DNA of 64,000 nt from Verrucosispora sp. NA02020. GTDB taxonomy: Bacteria > Actinomycetota > Actinomycetes > Mycobacteriales > Micromonosporaceae. The stretch covers positions 1,178,001 to 1,242,000 of the forward strand of contig NZ_CP054923.1 in the NCBI RefSeq assembly GCF_013364215.1, given 5' to 3'. The notes beneath the pieces are model-generated. The model was not told the origin of the DNA and searched no databases. It worked only from the letters and a program-made list of their open reading frames with translations. The position numbers and the translations under genes were made by a program. Below, piece by piece: positions 34,575 through 43,255 of the stretch (within the stretch, counting starts at the first letter, position 1; each line of letters starts with the position of its first letter).

Positions 34575-35434
34575 TGTACCCGCTGGTCGGTGACCTGGCC
34601 GCGGACGGGATCCCCGTCGCGGTGACCTGCCGGGTGTTGGGGTTCAGTAAGCAGGCCTACTACGCATGGCGCGCCGAGCCGGTGTCGCGACGTGACGTCG
34701 ACGACGCCCATCTGATCAACGCCGCCCTGGACATCCACCACGATGATCCGGCGTTCGGGTACCGGTTCATCGCCGACGAACTCCCCGCCCACGGCATCAC
34801 CGCCGGCCCGAACCGGGTCGCCCGGCTGTGCTCACAGCAGCGCATCTGGTCGGTGTTCGCCAAGCGCAAGGGGCTCACGCGGCGGGCCGGGCCGCCGGTG
34901 CACGACGACCTGGTGCACCGCCGGTTCACCGCCGACGCCCCGAACCGGCTGTGGCTGACCGACATCACCGAACACCCCACCGCCGAGGGCAAGCTCTACC
35001 TGTGCGTGATCAAGGACGTGTACTCCGGCCGGATCGTCGGCTACTCCATCGACACCCGGATGAAAGCCTCTCTGGCCGTCGCGGCGCTGTCCAACGCGGT
35101 CCGACTACGCGATCCGGCCGGCACCGTGGTCCACTCGGACAGGGGCAGCCAATTCCGGTCTAGGAAATTTGTGAAGGCATTGCACCGCAACGGATTGGTC
35201 GGCTCGATGGGCCGCGTCGGCGCCTGCGGCGACAACGCCGCGATGGAATCGTTCTTCGCCCTACTGCAACGCAACGTCCTGGACCGGCAACGCTGGAGCA
35301 CCCGCCACGACCTGCGCCTGGCGATGGTGACCTGGATCGAACGGACCTACCACCGCCGACGACGGCAACAACGCCTCGGACGCCTCACCCCGATCGAGTT
35401 TGAGACAATCAACCAGCCCACACACCCGACCTGA
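34571..35434 (+). CDS. IS3-family transposase OrfB
   Basis: 287 residues with a complete DDE integrase core: WLTDITEHPTAEGKLYLCV (D), TVVHSDRGSQFRSRKFV (D) and CGDNAAMESFFALLQRNVL (E), ending in TPIEFE. The N-terminal HTH_21-like part (AAYYAWRAE region, FGYRFIADEL) is intact. Full-length, so the element may still be mobile. The end overlaps the C-terminal tail of the opposing hydantoinase gene. Confidence 0.92.
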   Translation: MMYPLVGDLAADGIPVAVTCRVLGFSKQAYYAWRAEPVSRRDVDDAHLINAALDIHHDDPAFGYRFIADELPAHGITAGPNRVARLCSQQRIWSVFAKRKGLTRRAGPPVHDDLVHRRFTADAPNRLWLTDITEHPTAEGKLYLCVIKDVYSGRIVGYSIDTRMKASLAVAALSNAVRLRDPAGTVVHSDRGSQFRSRKFVKALHRNGLVGSMGRVGACGDNAAMESFFALLQRNVLDRQRWSTRHDLRLAMVTWIERTYHRRRRQQRLGRLTPIEFETINQPTHPT

Positions 35435-37127
35435 ACCACTCAACCCCGCGAGTCAACCAAACCCGGGGCAGTCCCTCGGCGGAGACGTATCCCTCCGCCA
35501 CGTCACGGCGTACCGCCTCCGGATCCCGCAACCCCGGATCACCATGACCACCACCACCAGCGGTCAACAACGACACCCGATCACCCGCCACCACCGCAGT
35601 CCGACGCGTACTCACCCGCGCCTCACGATCCGTCCCCGGAAACACCACCACCTGATTCGGCTCCGGCGACAACCCACCCGCCAACGCCCACGGCGCACTC
35701 CGCGTCTTCTTGATCACCGAAAGAAACTCCCCCGACGACACGAAACGAATATCCCGCCGCAACCCACACCCACCCCGGAACCGCCCCGCACCACCCGAAT
35801 CCGTCCGAATCTCCACCCGCTCGAAGAACATCCCGGTCTTGGCCTCCAGGACTTCGACGGGGGTGTTGCGGGCCTGGGTCTGGCACAGGTGGTTCGCCGG
35901 GCCGATGCCGTCGTGGTCGACGGTGCCGCCCCAGCCCACCGGGTCGTTGTTGCTGACCGCGAAGATCTGACCGGTCTCCGGGTGCGCGCCGACCATCATG
36001 AACCCGGGCACGTCACCACCGCTGGACGCGGGCAGCCGCTCCGGCATCCCCTGCGCCAACGCCTTGTAGATCAGCTCCAGGGCGACCGTCCCGGTCCACT
36101 GGGTGAAGGTCGCCGCCGGGTAGACCGCGTGGAACAGCGTGCCCGGCTCGGCGCGTACCCGCAGCGGGGCGAAGTGCCCGGCGTTGCTCTGCTCGGCGGG
36201 GGTGGTGATCGCCTTGAAGGCGACCCGGCAGGTGGCGATGGTGGCGCCGAGCGGCAGGTTGACCGGGCCGGGGACCGCCGGTGAGGAACCGGCGAAGTCC
36301 ACGGTGAACGTGCCGTCGGCGATGGTCACCGTGGCCCGCATCAGGATCGGCTGGTCGGTGACGCCGTCGTCGTCGAGCCAGTCCTCGGCCGTCCAGGTGC
36401 CCTGCGGTAGGGCGGCGACCGCCTCGGCGGCGGATTCGGCGGCCGTGGCGATGAGCCGCTCGACCACGGCGTCCACGGTGGCCGTGCCGTGCCGGCGGTA
36501 CACCTCGGTGAGTCGACGCTCACCGGTACGCAGCGCGGCGATCTGCGCGTGCAGATCACCGAGGACCGCGTCCGGCATCCGCGAGTTGAACCGGATCAGC
36601 TCGTGGATCTCCCGCACCGGTTCTCCCCGGGACACCACCTTCGTCCCCGGGAAGATCAGCCCCTCCTGGTGCATGTCCGTCGAGTCCAGCACGTACCCCG
36701 GGTCCTTCGCCCCGAGGTCCATCCAGTGCGCGCGGATGCAGAGGAAGCCGATCAGCTCCTCCCCGTCGGCGCCTTTCGGGTCGGGCAGGAAGACCGGGGC
36801 GAACAGGGTGGCGTCGTAGCTGTGCGCGGCGTTCCAGTACGGGTAGTTGAGCAGCACCACGTCGCCGGGATGCAGGTTCTCCCGCCCCACGTACTCCACG
36901 CCTCTGGCCAGCGAGTAGTCGTTCGCGCCGAGGAACCGGGACAGTCCGGTCGACTCCGCGACCAGCCGCAGATGGCGGTCGTAGACGGAGATGCCGAAGT
37001 CGTGCACCTCGTAGATGACCGGGTTGAAGGCGGTACGCACCAGCGTCACCCGCATCTCCTCGGCGGCGGAGGTGAGGTAGCTGCCGATCACCTCGACGGT
37101 CGCGCCGTCGACCGGGGGCTCACCCAT
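35409..37127 (-). CDS. Hydantoinase B/oxoprolinase subunit (second copy), 3' end replaced by IS
   Basis: 572 residues from ATG 37127. HyuB family motifs are clear: TAFNPVIYEVHDFGISVYD, WMDLGAKDPGYVLDSTD, ASSGGDVPGFMMVGAHPET and RGGCGLRRDIRFVSSGE. HyuB proteins act with HyuA in ATP-dependent opening of hydantoin or 5-oxoproline rings. The original end (YVSAEAAREVYGVDVDG, as kept at 37120-37160) has been lost: after YVSAE the frame runs into the IS3 element and adds about 20 residues (GLPRVWLTRGVEWF). The start overlaps the original stop of the upstream copy by 8 nt. It is paralogous to the upstream copy, but outside the shared 3' cassette the two differ at many positions. Confidence 0.88.
   Translation of the reverse strand: MGEPPVDGATVEVIGSYLTSAAEEMRVTLVRTAFNPVIYEVHDFGISVYDRHLRLVAESTGLSRFLGANDYSLARGVEYVGRENLHPGDVVLLNYPYWNAAHSYDATLFAPVFLPDPKGADGEELIGFLCIRAHWMDLGAKDPGYVLDSTDMHQEGLIFPGTKVVSRGEPVREIHELIRFNSRMPDAVLGDLHAQIAALRTGERRLTEVYRRHGTATVDAVVERLIATAAESAAEAVAALPQGTWTAEDWLDDDGVTDQPILMRATVTIADGTFTVDFAGSSPAVPGPVNLPLGATIATCRVAFKAITTPAEQSNAGHFAPLRVRAEPGTLFHAVYPAATFTQWTGTVALELIYKALAQGMPERLPASSGGDVPGFMMVGAHPETGQIFAVSNNDPVGWGGTVDHDGIGPANHLCQTQARNTPVEVLEAKTGMFFERVEIRTDSGGAGRFRGGCGLRRDIRFVSSGEFLSVIKKTRSAPWALAGGLSPEPNQVVVFPGTDREARVSTRRTAVVAGDRVSLLTAGGGGHGDPGLRDPEAVRRDVAEGYVSAEGLPRVWLTRGVEWFRSGVWAG
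35476..35837 (-). repeat. 3' cassette of hydantoinase B, copy 1
   Basis: 362 bases that by eye are identical to 37160-37521 and 37527-37888. They encode the last 120 residues of the HyuB fold (GMFFERVEIRTD to YVSAE). On the coding strand this cassette favours codons ending in T or G (GGT, GAT, GTG), whereas the rest of the gene favours C or G. The left side abuts the IS3 element. Confidence 0.85.
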
Positions 37128-37159
37128 CGACGTCCACCCCGTAGACCTCCCGGGCGGCC

Positions 37160-37526
37160 TCGGCGGAGACGTATCCCTCCGCCACGTCACGGCGTACCGC
37201 CTCCGGATCCCGCAACCCCGGATCACCATGACCACCACCACCAGCGGTCAACAACGACACCCGATCACCCGCCACCACCGCAGTCCGACGCGTACTCACC
37301 CGCGCCTCACGATCCGTCCCCGGAAACACCACCACCTGATTCGGCTCCGGCGACAACCCACCCGCCAACGCCCACGGCGCACTCCGCGTCTTCTTGATCA
37401 CCGAAAGAAACTCCCCCGACGACACGAAACGAATATCCCGCCGCAACCCACACCCACCCCGGAACCGCCCCGCACCACCCGAATCCGTCCGAATCTCCAC
37501 CCGCTCGAAGAACATCCCGGTGCGGG
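37160..37526 (-). repeat. 367-bp direct repeat, copy adjacent to the original stop
   Basis: The first of two tandem copies (next: 37527-37893). It contains the HyuB 3' cassette plus the few bases that join it to the next copy. It keeps the original protein end (YVSAEAAREVYGVDVDG, stop 37122-37120) but is now separated from a start codon. The frame entering from the upstream copy is shifted because 367 is not a multiple of three. Confidence 0.85.
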
Positions 37527-39169
37527 TCGGCGGAGACGTATCCCTCCGCCACGTCACGGCGTACCGCCTCCGGATCCCGCAACCCCGGATCACCATGACC
37601 ACCACCACCAGCGGTCAACAACGACACCCGATCACCCGCCACCACCGCAGTCCGACGCGTACTCACCCGCGCCTCACGATCCGTCCCCGGAAACACCACC
37701 ACCTGATTCGGCTCCGGCGACAACCCACCCGCCAACGCCCACGGCGCACTCCGCGTCTTCTTGATCACCGAAAGAAACTCCCCCGACGACACGAAACGAA
37801 TATCCCGCCGCAACCCACACCCACCCCGGAACCGCCCCGCACCACCCGAATCCGTCCGAATCTCCACCCGCTCGAAGAACATCCCGGTGCGGGCCTCCAT
37901 CACCTCGATCGGCGTGCCCCGCCCGGTGCTGCCGGAGACGTGGGTGGCGGCCTCCATGCCGTCGTGCTCGGGGGTGCCGCCCCAGCCGACCAGGTCGTTG
38001 TTGCTCACCGCGAAGATCTGACCCGTCTCCGGGTGCGCGCCGACCATCATGAACCCGGGCACGTCACCACCACTGGACGCCGGCAACCGCTCCGGCATCC
38101 CCTGCGCCAACGCCTTGAGGATCAACTCGACGGCGACGATGCCGGTCCAGAGCGTGAAGGTCGGCTGCGGGTAGACCGCGTGGAACAGGGTGCCCGGCTC
38201 GGCGCGTACCTCCAGCGGGGCGACGGTGCCGGCGTTCGACGGCTCGTCCGGCGAGGTCAGCGACTTGAGGACGACCTTGCAGATCGCCTCGGTGGCACCG
38301 AACGGCATGTTGATCGGCCCCCGGGTGGCCGATGCCGAGCCGGCGAAGTCCACCACGAAACGTTCGTCGCTGACGGTGACCGTGACCCGCATCTTGACCG
38401 GGTCCTCGGTGATGCCGTCGTCGTCGACCCAGTCCTCGGCCGTCCAGGTGCCCTGCGGGAGGGTGGCCAGCGCGGCCCGGGTGCGGGCCTCACCGTCGGC
38501 GATGATGTGGTCGACGGCGGCGGAGACGGTGTCGCGGCCGAACTTCTCGATGATCTCCAGCAGTCGACGCTCGCCGGTACGCAGCGCGGCGATCTGCGCG
38601 TGCAGATCACCCAGCACCGCGTCCGGCATCCGCGAGTTGAACCGGATCAACTCGTGGATCTCCCGCACCGGCACACCCCGGGACACCACCTTCGTCCCCG
38701 GGAAGATCAACCCCTCCTGGTGCATGTCCGTCGAGTCCAACACGTACCCCGGGTCCTTCGCCCCCAGGTCCATCCAGTGCGCCCGGACACAGAGGAACCC
38801 GACCAGGTCGCCGTCGGCGTCCGCCGGGTCGGGGCGGAACACCGGCGCGAACAGCGTCGCGTCGTACGCGTGCGCGGCGTTCCAGTACGGGTAGTTCAGC
38901 AGCACCACGTCACCCCGGTGCAGGTTCTCCCGACCCACGTACTCCACGCCCTTGGCCAGCGAGAAGTCGTTCGCGCCGAGGAAGAAGGTCAGCCCGGTGG
39001 CCTCGGCGACCAGGCGCAGGTCGGCGTCGTAGATCGACAGGCCGAAGTCGTGCACCTCGTAGATGACCGGGTTGAACGAGGTCCGGATCAGGGTGGCCCG
39101 CATCTCCTCGGCCGCCGACAGCAGATAGCTGCGGACGACCTCGACCTGCGCTCCGTCCAGTGTGGTCAT
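37307..39169 (-). CDS. Hydantoinase B/oxoprolinase subunit (first copy) with out-of-frame tail
   Basis: 620 residues from ATG 39169, overlapping the HyuA stop (ATGA). All HyuB landmarks are present: TSFNPVIYEVHDFGLSIYD, WMDLGAKDPGYVLDSTD, NMPFGATEAICKVVLKSLTS and SGGDVPGFMMVGAHPETGQ. The fold is complete to YVSA. The 367-bp tandem duplication then throws the frame and appends about 70 unrelated Gly/Val-rich residues (DPHRDVLRAGGDSDGFGW onward) before a stop at 37307. It probably still folds, since only the last dozen native residues are lost. With HyuA it should form an ATP-dependent cyclic-amide hydrolase; the substrate is unknown. Confidence 0.88.
   Translation of the reverse strand: MTTLDGAQVEVVRSYLLSAAEEMRATLIRTSFNPVIYEVHDFGLSIYDADLRLVAEATGLTFFLGANDFSLAKGVEYVGRENLHRGDVVLLNYPYWNAAHAYDATLFAPVFRPDPADADGDLVGFLCVRAHWMDLGAKDPGYVLDSTDMHQEGLIFPGTKVVSRGVPVREIHELIRFNSRMPDAVLGDLHAQIAALRTGERRLLEIIEKFGRDTVSAAVDHIIADGEARTRAALATLPQGTWTAEDWVDDDGITEDPVKMRVTVTVSDERFVVDFAGSASATRGPINMPFGATEAICKVVLKSLTSPDEPSNAGTVAPLEVRAEPGTLFHAVYPQPTFTLWTGIVAVELILKALAQGMPERLPASSGGDVPGFMMVGAHPETGQIFAVSNNDLVGWGGTPEHDGMEAATHVSGSTGRGTPIEVMEARTGMFFERVEIRTDSGGAGRFRGGCGLRRDIRFVSSGEFLSVIKKTRSAPWALAGGLSPEPNQVVVFPGTDREARVSTRRTAVVAGDRVSLLTAGGGGHGDPGLRDPEAVRRDVAEGYVSADPHRDVLRAGGDSDGFGWCGAVPGWVWVAAGYSFRVVGGVSFGDQEDAECAVGVGGWVVAGAESGGGVSGDGS
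37527..37893 (-). repeat. 367-bp direct repeat, copy inside the upstream hydantoinase B gene
   Basis: The second tandem copy, read in frame by the gene starting at 39169. The junction with copy 37160-37526 is seamless (GGTGCGGG then TCGGCGG). Identity between the copies looks complete by eye. Confidence 0.85.
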
Positions 39170-41217
39170 GCCGACTCCTCCAGGGTGACCAGCAGGTAGC
39201 GGTGCTCGTCGACGGTGACGCGCTGGCCACTGGGCACGACCGTGGTGGAGGTGCCCTCGTCGACCAGGGCCGGACCGCTGAACGTGTCGCCCGGCTCCAG
39301 CGCAGCCCGGTCGTACACCGCGAACGGGACCACCGCGCGCGAGCCGAAGTCGTACGCGTCGCGGTGGGTGAGCAGCGCCCGGGACGGGTCACCGTCGCCG
39401 CGCGGGTGGGTGCCCAGCTCCGGGCGGGTGGTCCGGCCGATGCCACGGACCCGCAGGTTGAGCAGTTGCAGCGGATTGTCCATGGTGTGGCCGTACCGGG
39501 CCCGGTGCACCTCGTCGAAGGCGCCGCGCACCGCGTCACGATCCAGCGTCGACCCGACGGTCACCATCAGGCTGTGCTCCTGGCCCAGGTAGCGCACCTC
39601 GAACTGGCGCTCCAGCACGGCCTGGTCGGCCGGCACGCCCTGCTCCACCAGCGAGGCGACCGCCTCCGCCTCGACGGCCTTGAACAGCTCCTCCAGCTCG
39701 TCCAGCCCCACCTCGTCGAGGCCGGCCATCACGGTACGGCTGAAGTCGTTCACGATGTCCGCCGACAGCATGCCCCAGGCGGAGAAGCCGGACGGCGCGA
39801 ACGGCACGACGACCTCGCCGATGCCCATCTCGCGGGCCAGCAGCGGAGCCAGCAGCGGCCCGGCACCGCCGAAGGCCAGCAGCGAGAAGTGCCGGGGGTC
39901 GTGCCCCCGCTCCACGGTGATCTGGCGGACCGCACCCACCGTACGGGCCAGCAGCACGTCGAAGACTCCGGCGGCGGCGGAGGTGGCGTCCCGCCCGAGC
40001 GGCTGCGCCAGTTGCTCGTCGATCGCCGCCCGCGCAGCCTGGTCGTGCAGGCCCATGGTGCCGGCGAGGAACCGGTCCGGGTCCATGTAGCCGAGCACCA
40101 CCGCCGCGTCGGTGACGGTCGGTCGGGTGCCGCCCCGGCCGTAGCAGACCGGTCCCGGGTCGGCCCCGGCGCTCTGCGGCCCCACCTTCAGCAGCCCCCG
40201 GTCCAGCCAGGCGATCGAGCCGCCACCGGCACCGATGGTCCGGATGTCGTACGTCGGGATCAGCAGCGGGAAGTGCTCCAACTGCGCCTCGTACGCGGCC
40301 ACGGCGGTGCCGCTCTCGATGACGCAGGCGTCCAGCGAGGTGCCGCCGATGTCGAACGTCAGCAGCCGCTCCCGGCCCAGCTCCGAGGCGAGGTACGCGG
40401 CACCGACGATGCCACCGGCCGGGCCGGACAGCACGGTGTGCGTCGGTGACGTCTTCGCCACCGCGCTGGTCATCGAACCACCGCCGGAGCGCATGATCAG
40501 GAACTGTCCGGTGAAGCCCCGCTCGGCGAGACCGGACTCCAACTCGTCGACGTACCGCTCGAAGATCGGCCGGATGTACGCCTCCAGCACAGTGGTGCTG
40601 GTCCGCTCGTACTCGCGGTACTCGCGCACGATGTCGGTGGAGAGCGAGAGGCTGACCTCGGGGAACTCCTCGCGGATCAGCCGGGCCGCCTCGCGTTCGT
40701 GGGTGGGGTCCAGGAACGAGTGCAGGAAGCAGATGGCGATCGAGGTCACCTGCTGGTCCACCACCAGCGTGCGGGCGGCGGCGCGGACGCTCTCCGGGTC
40801 CAGCTCCTCCACCACCCGGCCCCGGTGGTCGAGGCGACCGCGCACCCCGGCGGTGAAGCGGCGCTGCACCAGGCTCGGCGGGCGCTGGTACTGGAAGTCG
40901 TACATGTGGTCGGAGGGCACGTTGCCCCGGCCGATCAGGAAGATGTCGCGGAAGCCCTCGTTGGTGATGATCCCGGTCCGGCCGCCGCGCCGCTCCAGCA
41001 CCGCGTTGAGTCCCAGCGTGGTGCCGTGCGTGAACAGCTCCACCTCGGCCAGGTCGGTGCCGAGCGCCTCGATGGCGGCGAGCACCCCGTCGGCGGGACG
41101 GGCCGGGGTGGTGGACGCCTTGCGGAAGCGCACCCGGTTGGTGCGGGTGTCCAGTTCCATCGCGTCGACGAACGTGCCGCCGATGTCGACGGCCAGCCGG
41201 ATGGGACGACGGGTCAT
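39166..41217 (-). CDS. Hydantoinase A/oxoprolinase ATP-binding subunit
   Basis: 683 residues from ATG 41217, which overlaps the TGA of the ATPase gene (ATGA). The N-terminus RLAVDIGGTFVDAMEL is the actin-like phosphate-binding motif of the family. TFDIGGTSLDACVIESG is the second one, and FLIMRSGGGSMTSA, VLSGPAGGIVGAAYL and GAGGGSIAWLD are all typical. Length fits HyuA. It works with the HyuB subunit encoded directly downstream. A much longer frame open to 43386 is an artefact of GC-rich antisense sequence. The adjoining peptide-type ABC transporter suggests import of the cyclic amide or a peptide-like compound. Confidence 0.93.
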   Translation of the reverse strand: MTRRPIRLAVDIGGTFVDAMELDTRTNRVRFRKASTTPARPADGVLAAIEALGTDLAEVELFTHGTTLGLNAVLERRGGRTGIITNEGFRDIFLIGRGNVPSDHMYDFQYQRPPSLVQRRFTAGVRGRLDHRGRVVEELDPESVRAAARTLVVDQQVTSIAICFLHSFLDPTHEREAARLIREEFPEVSLSLSTDIVREYREYERTSTTVLEAYIRPIFERYVDELESGLAERGFTGQFLIMRSGGGSMTSAVAKTSPTHTVLSGPAGGIVGAAYLASELGRERLLTFDIGGTSLDACVIESGTAVAAYEAQLEHFPLLIPTYDIRTIGAGGGSIAWLDRGLLKVGPQSAGADPGPVCYGRGGTRPTVTDAAVVLGYMDPDRFLAGTMGLHDQAARAAIDEQLAQPLGRDATSAAAGVFDVLLARTVGAVRQITVERGHDPRHFSLLAFGGAGPLLAPLLAREMGIGEVVVPFAPSGFSAWGMLSADIVNDFSRTVMAGLDEVGLDELEELFKAVEAEAVASLVEQGVPADQAVLERQFEVRYLGQEHSLMVTVGSTLDRDAVRGAFDEVHRARYGHTMDNPLQLLNLRVRGIGRTTRPELGTHPRGDGDPSRALLTHRDAYDFGSRAVVPFAVYDRAALEPGDTFSGPALVDEGTSTTVVPSGQRVTVDEHRYLLVTLEESA

Positions 41218-43253
41218 GGCGTGTCGGCCTGCTTTCCGATCAGGGCGGGAAGTTCCGGGACGCGCCAGCAGGCGGCCCGGCTCGCGCCGTACGACTGAAG
41301 TTCCTGCGGCTGGGAGCGACAGGTGTCGGTGACGAAGGGGCACCGGGCGGCGAGCGCGCAGCCGGTGGCCGCGTCGGTCTCCTCCAGGTCCTTGACCAGC
41401 TCCACCCCCGCGACGGACGCGGGTGGCGCGCCGAGTCGCGGCGCGCTGGCCAGCAGTGCCCGGGTGTAGGGGTGGCGGGGGTCGTCGAACACGACGTCGA
41501 CGGGCCCCTCCTCGACCACGCGACCGAGGTAGAGCACCGCCACCCGGTCGGCGAAGCCCCGGACGGTGGCCAGGTCGTGCGAGATGAAGACCGAGGCCCG
41601 GTCGGTGTCGGCGGTGACGTCGGCGATCACGTCGAGGATCTGGGCCTGCACGGTGACGTCGAGGGCCGAGGTGGGCTCGTCGAAGACGATCAGGTCGGGC
41701 TCGCCGACCAGGGCGCGGGCGATACCGATGCGCTGGGCCTGACCGCCGGAGAGTTCGTGCGGGTAGCGCCGCAGGATGGACCGGTCGAGTTCCATCCGGT
41801 CCAGCACGGCGGCGACCCGGGCCTCCCGCTGGGCGGCGGGCAGGCCGGCGGCCCGCAGCGGCTCGGCGATGGAGTCGCCGACGGTACGCCTCGGGCTCAG
41901 CGACCCGATCGGGTCCTGGAAGACGAGCTGGGCGCGGGTCCGCAGTCGACGCAGTTTCCGGCCTCGGGGTGCGGGGCGGCCCGGTTGCCGGACCAGGTGC
42001 TGCCCGGCGACGGCGACGGACCCGGAGGAGGGTGCGACCAGCCCCATGATGAGTTTGGCGAGGGTGCTCTTGCCGCAGCCGCTCTCGCCGACCACGCCGA
42101 GCGTCTCGCCGGGTGCCAGGCGCAGGCTCACGCCGCGCAGCGCATGGTGTCCGCCGGAACCGAAGCGGCTGCGGTAGACCACATGCGCGTCCTCGATCTC
42201 CAGCACGGCGGACCCGGACTCCGTCGCGTCGGGTGCGACGGTGGGCGTGGGGGCCGCCTCGTCGGTGGCGATCGGGCCGGTCTGCGGGTGATAGCAGGCC
42301 AGCGACCAGTCGGCGGCGGGCGCGTCCGTCCCACCGGCCGGCGCGTCCATCGGGGTGGTGGGCGGACGGCTGCTGGTGCAGGTGTCGTCGGCGTGCGGGC
42401 AGCGGGCCGCGAACGGGCACTGGTGCGGTGCCTCGCGCAGCAGCGGCATGGCGCCGGGGGTGGCCACCACCGGTCGACCGCCGACGTCGGGCACCGAGCG
42501 CAGCAGCGCCCGGGTGTAGGGGTGCGCCGGTTCCCGGAAGACCTGGTCGGCCGGTCCGCTCTCGACCACCGTGCCCGCGTAGAGCACCACCACCCGGTCG
42601 CAGACCTCGGCGATCGACGCGAGGTCGTGCGAGATCAGCAGGACACTGCGACCGTCCACCTCGGCGGCGTGCCGGAACTGGCGCAGGATCTCCCGGGTGA
42701 GCGTCACGTCCAGGCCGGTGGTCGGCTCGTCGGCGATCAGCAGACCCGGTGCGCAGCCGGTGGCCAGCGAGATCATCACCCGCTGGGCCATGCCTCCGGA
42801 CAGCTCGTGCGGGTACGCCTCCAGGCGGCGTTGCGGGTTGCGGATGCCGACCGCCTCGAACAGCTCCCGCGCGGCCTCGCGGGCCCGTTCGGCGGACATG
42901 TCCTGGTGGGTGACGAGCCGGTCGGTGAGCTGGCGTCCGACGGTGCGGGTGGGGCTGAGCGCCCCGCGCGGGTTCTGGAAGCAGATCGCCGCCCCGCGTC
43001 CCCGGTGCGCGGCGAGGGCCGTCTCGTCCATCCGCAGCACGTCCGCGTCGTCGAAGCGGACCCGCCCGCTGGCGTGCGCGCCGGTGGGCAGCAGGCCGAC
43101 CACCGCACGGGCCACCATGCTCTTGCCGCCGCCGCTCTCGCCGACCAGGCCGACCACCTCGCCGGGCCGGACGGTGAGGCTGACGTCGCTGAGGGCGGCC
43201 ACCTGCCGGCCGGCACGGTGGATGACCACGGAGAGGTTCTCGATGGAGAGCAT
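41214..43253 (-). CDS. Fused Dpp/Opp-type ABC transporter ATPase (two domains)
   Basis: 679 residues holding two complete ATPase domains, equivalent to DppD and DppF in one chain. Domain one has Walker A GESGGGKSM, signature ELSGGMAQRV and Walker B LLIADEPTTGLD. Domain two has GESGCGKST, ELSGGQAQRI and LIVFDEPTSALD. Each ends with the Cys-rich motif of oligopeptide transporters (CPFAARCPHADDTC and CALAARCPFVTDTC), which may bind an Fe-S cluster. A Pro/Thr/Ala-rich linker joins them. ATG 43253 lies 2 nt after the permease stop. It powers the permease pair encoded just upstream. Confidence 0.94.
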   Translation of the reverse strand: MLSIENLSVVIHRAGRQVAALSDVSLTVRPGEVVGLVGESGGGKSMVARAVVGLLPTGAHASGRVRFDDADVLRMDETALAAHRGRGAAICFQNPRGALSPTRTVGRQLTDRLVTHQDMSAERAREAARELFEAVGIRNPQRRLEAYPHELSGGMAQRVMISLATGCAPGLLIADEPTTGLDVTLTREILRQFRHAAEVDGRSVLLISHDLASIAEVCDRVVVLYAGTVVESGPADQVFREPAHPYTRALLRSVPDVGGRPVVATPGAMPLLREAPHQCPFAARCPHADDTCTSSRPPTTPMDAPAGGTDAPAADWSLACYHPQTGPIATDEAAPTPTVAPDATESGSAVLEIEDAHVVYRSRFGSGGHHALRGVSLRLAPGETLGVVGESGCGKSTLAKLIMGLVAPSSGSVAVAGQHLVRQPGRPAPRGRKLRRLRTRAQLVFQDPIGSLSPRRTVGDSIAEPLRAAGLPAAQREARVAAVLDRMELDRSILRRYPHELSGGQAQRIGIARALVGEPDLIVFDEPTSALDVTVQAQILDVIADVTADTDRASVFISHDLATVRGFADRVAVLYLGRVVEEGPVDVVFDDPRHPYTRALLASAPRLGAPPASVAGVELVKDLEETDAATGCALAARCPFVTDTCRSQPQELQSYGASRAACWRVPELPALIGKQADTP

Positions 43254-43255
43254 GG

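Larger units (their letters stand above)
34222..35475 (+). mobile_element. IS3-family insertion sequence without target duplication
   Basis: 1254 bp bounded by imperfect inverted repeats of about 25 bp (GGGACTGCACCCGGTTTGG at the left, GGGACTGCCCCGGGTTTGG read inward from the right). It carries orfA and orfB. No direct repeat flanks it. The left neighbour is the truncated PIWI-like gene and the right neighbour is the 3' end of an unrelated hydantoinase gene. This is the pattern left when an IS mediates a deletion or inversion. Confidence 0.85.

Noticed and set aside
37160..37893. Tandem 367-bp repeats as an insertion sequence
   Set aside because: They encode the end of HyuB and have no inverted ends or transposase.
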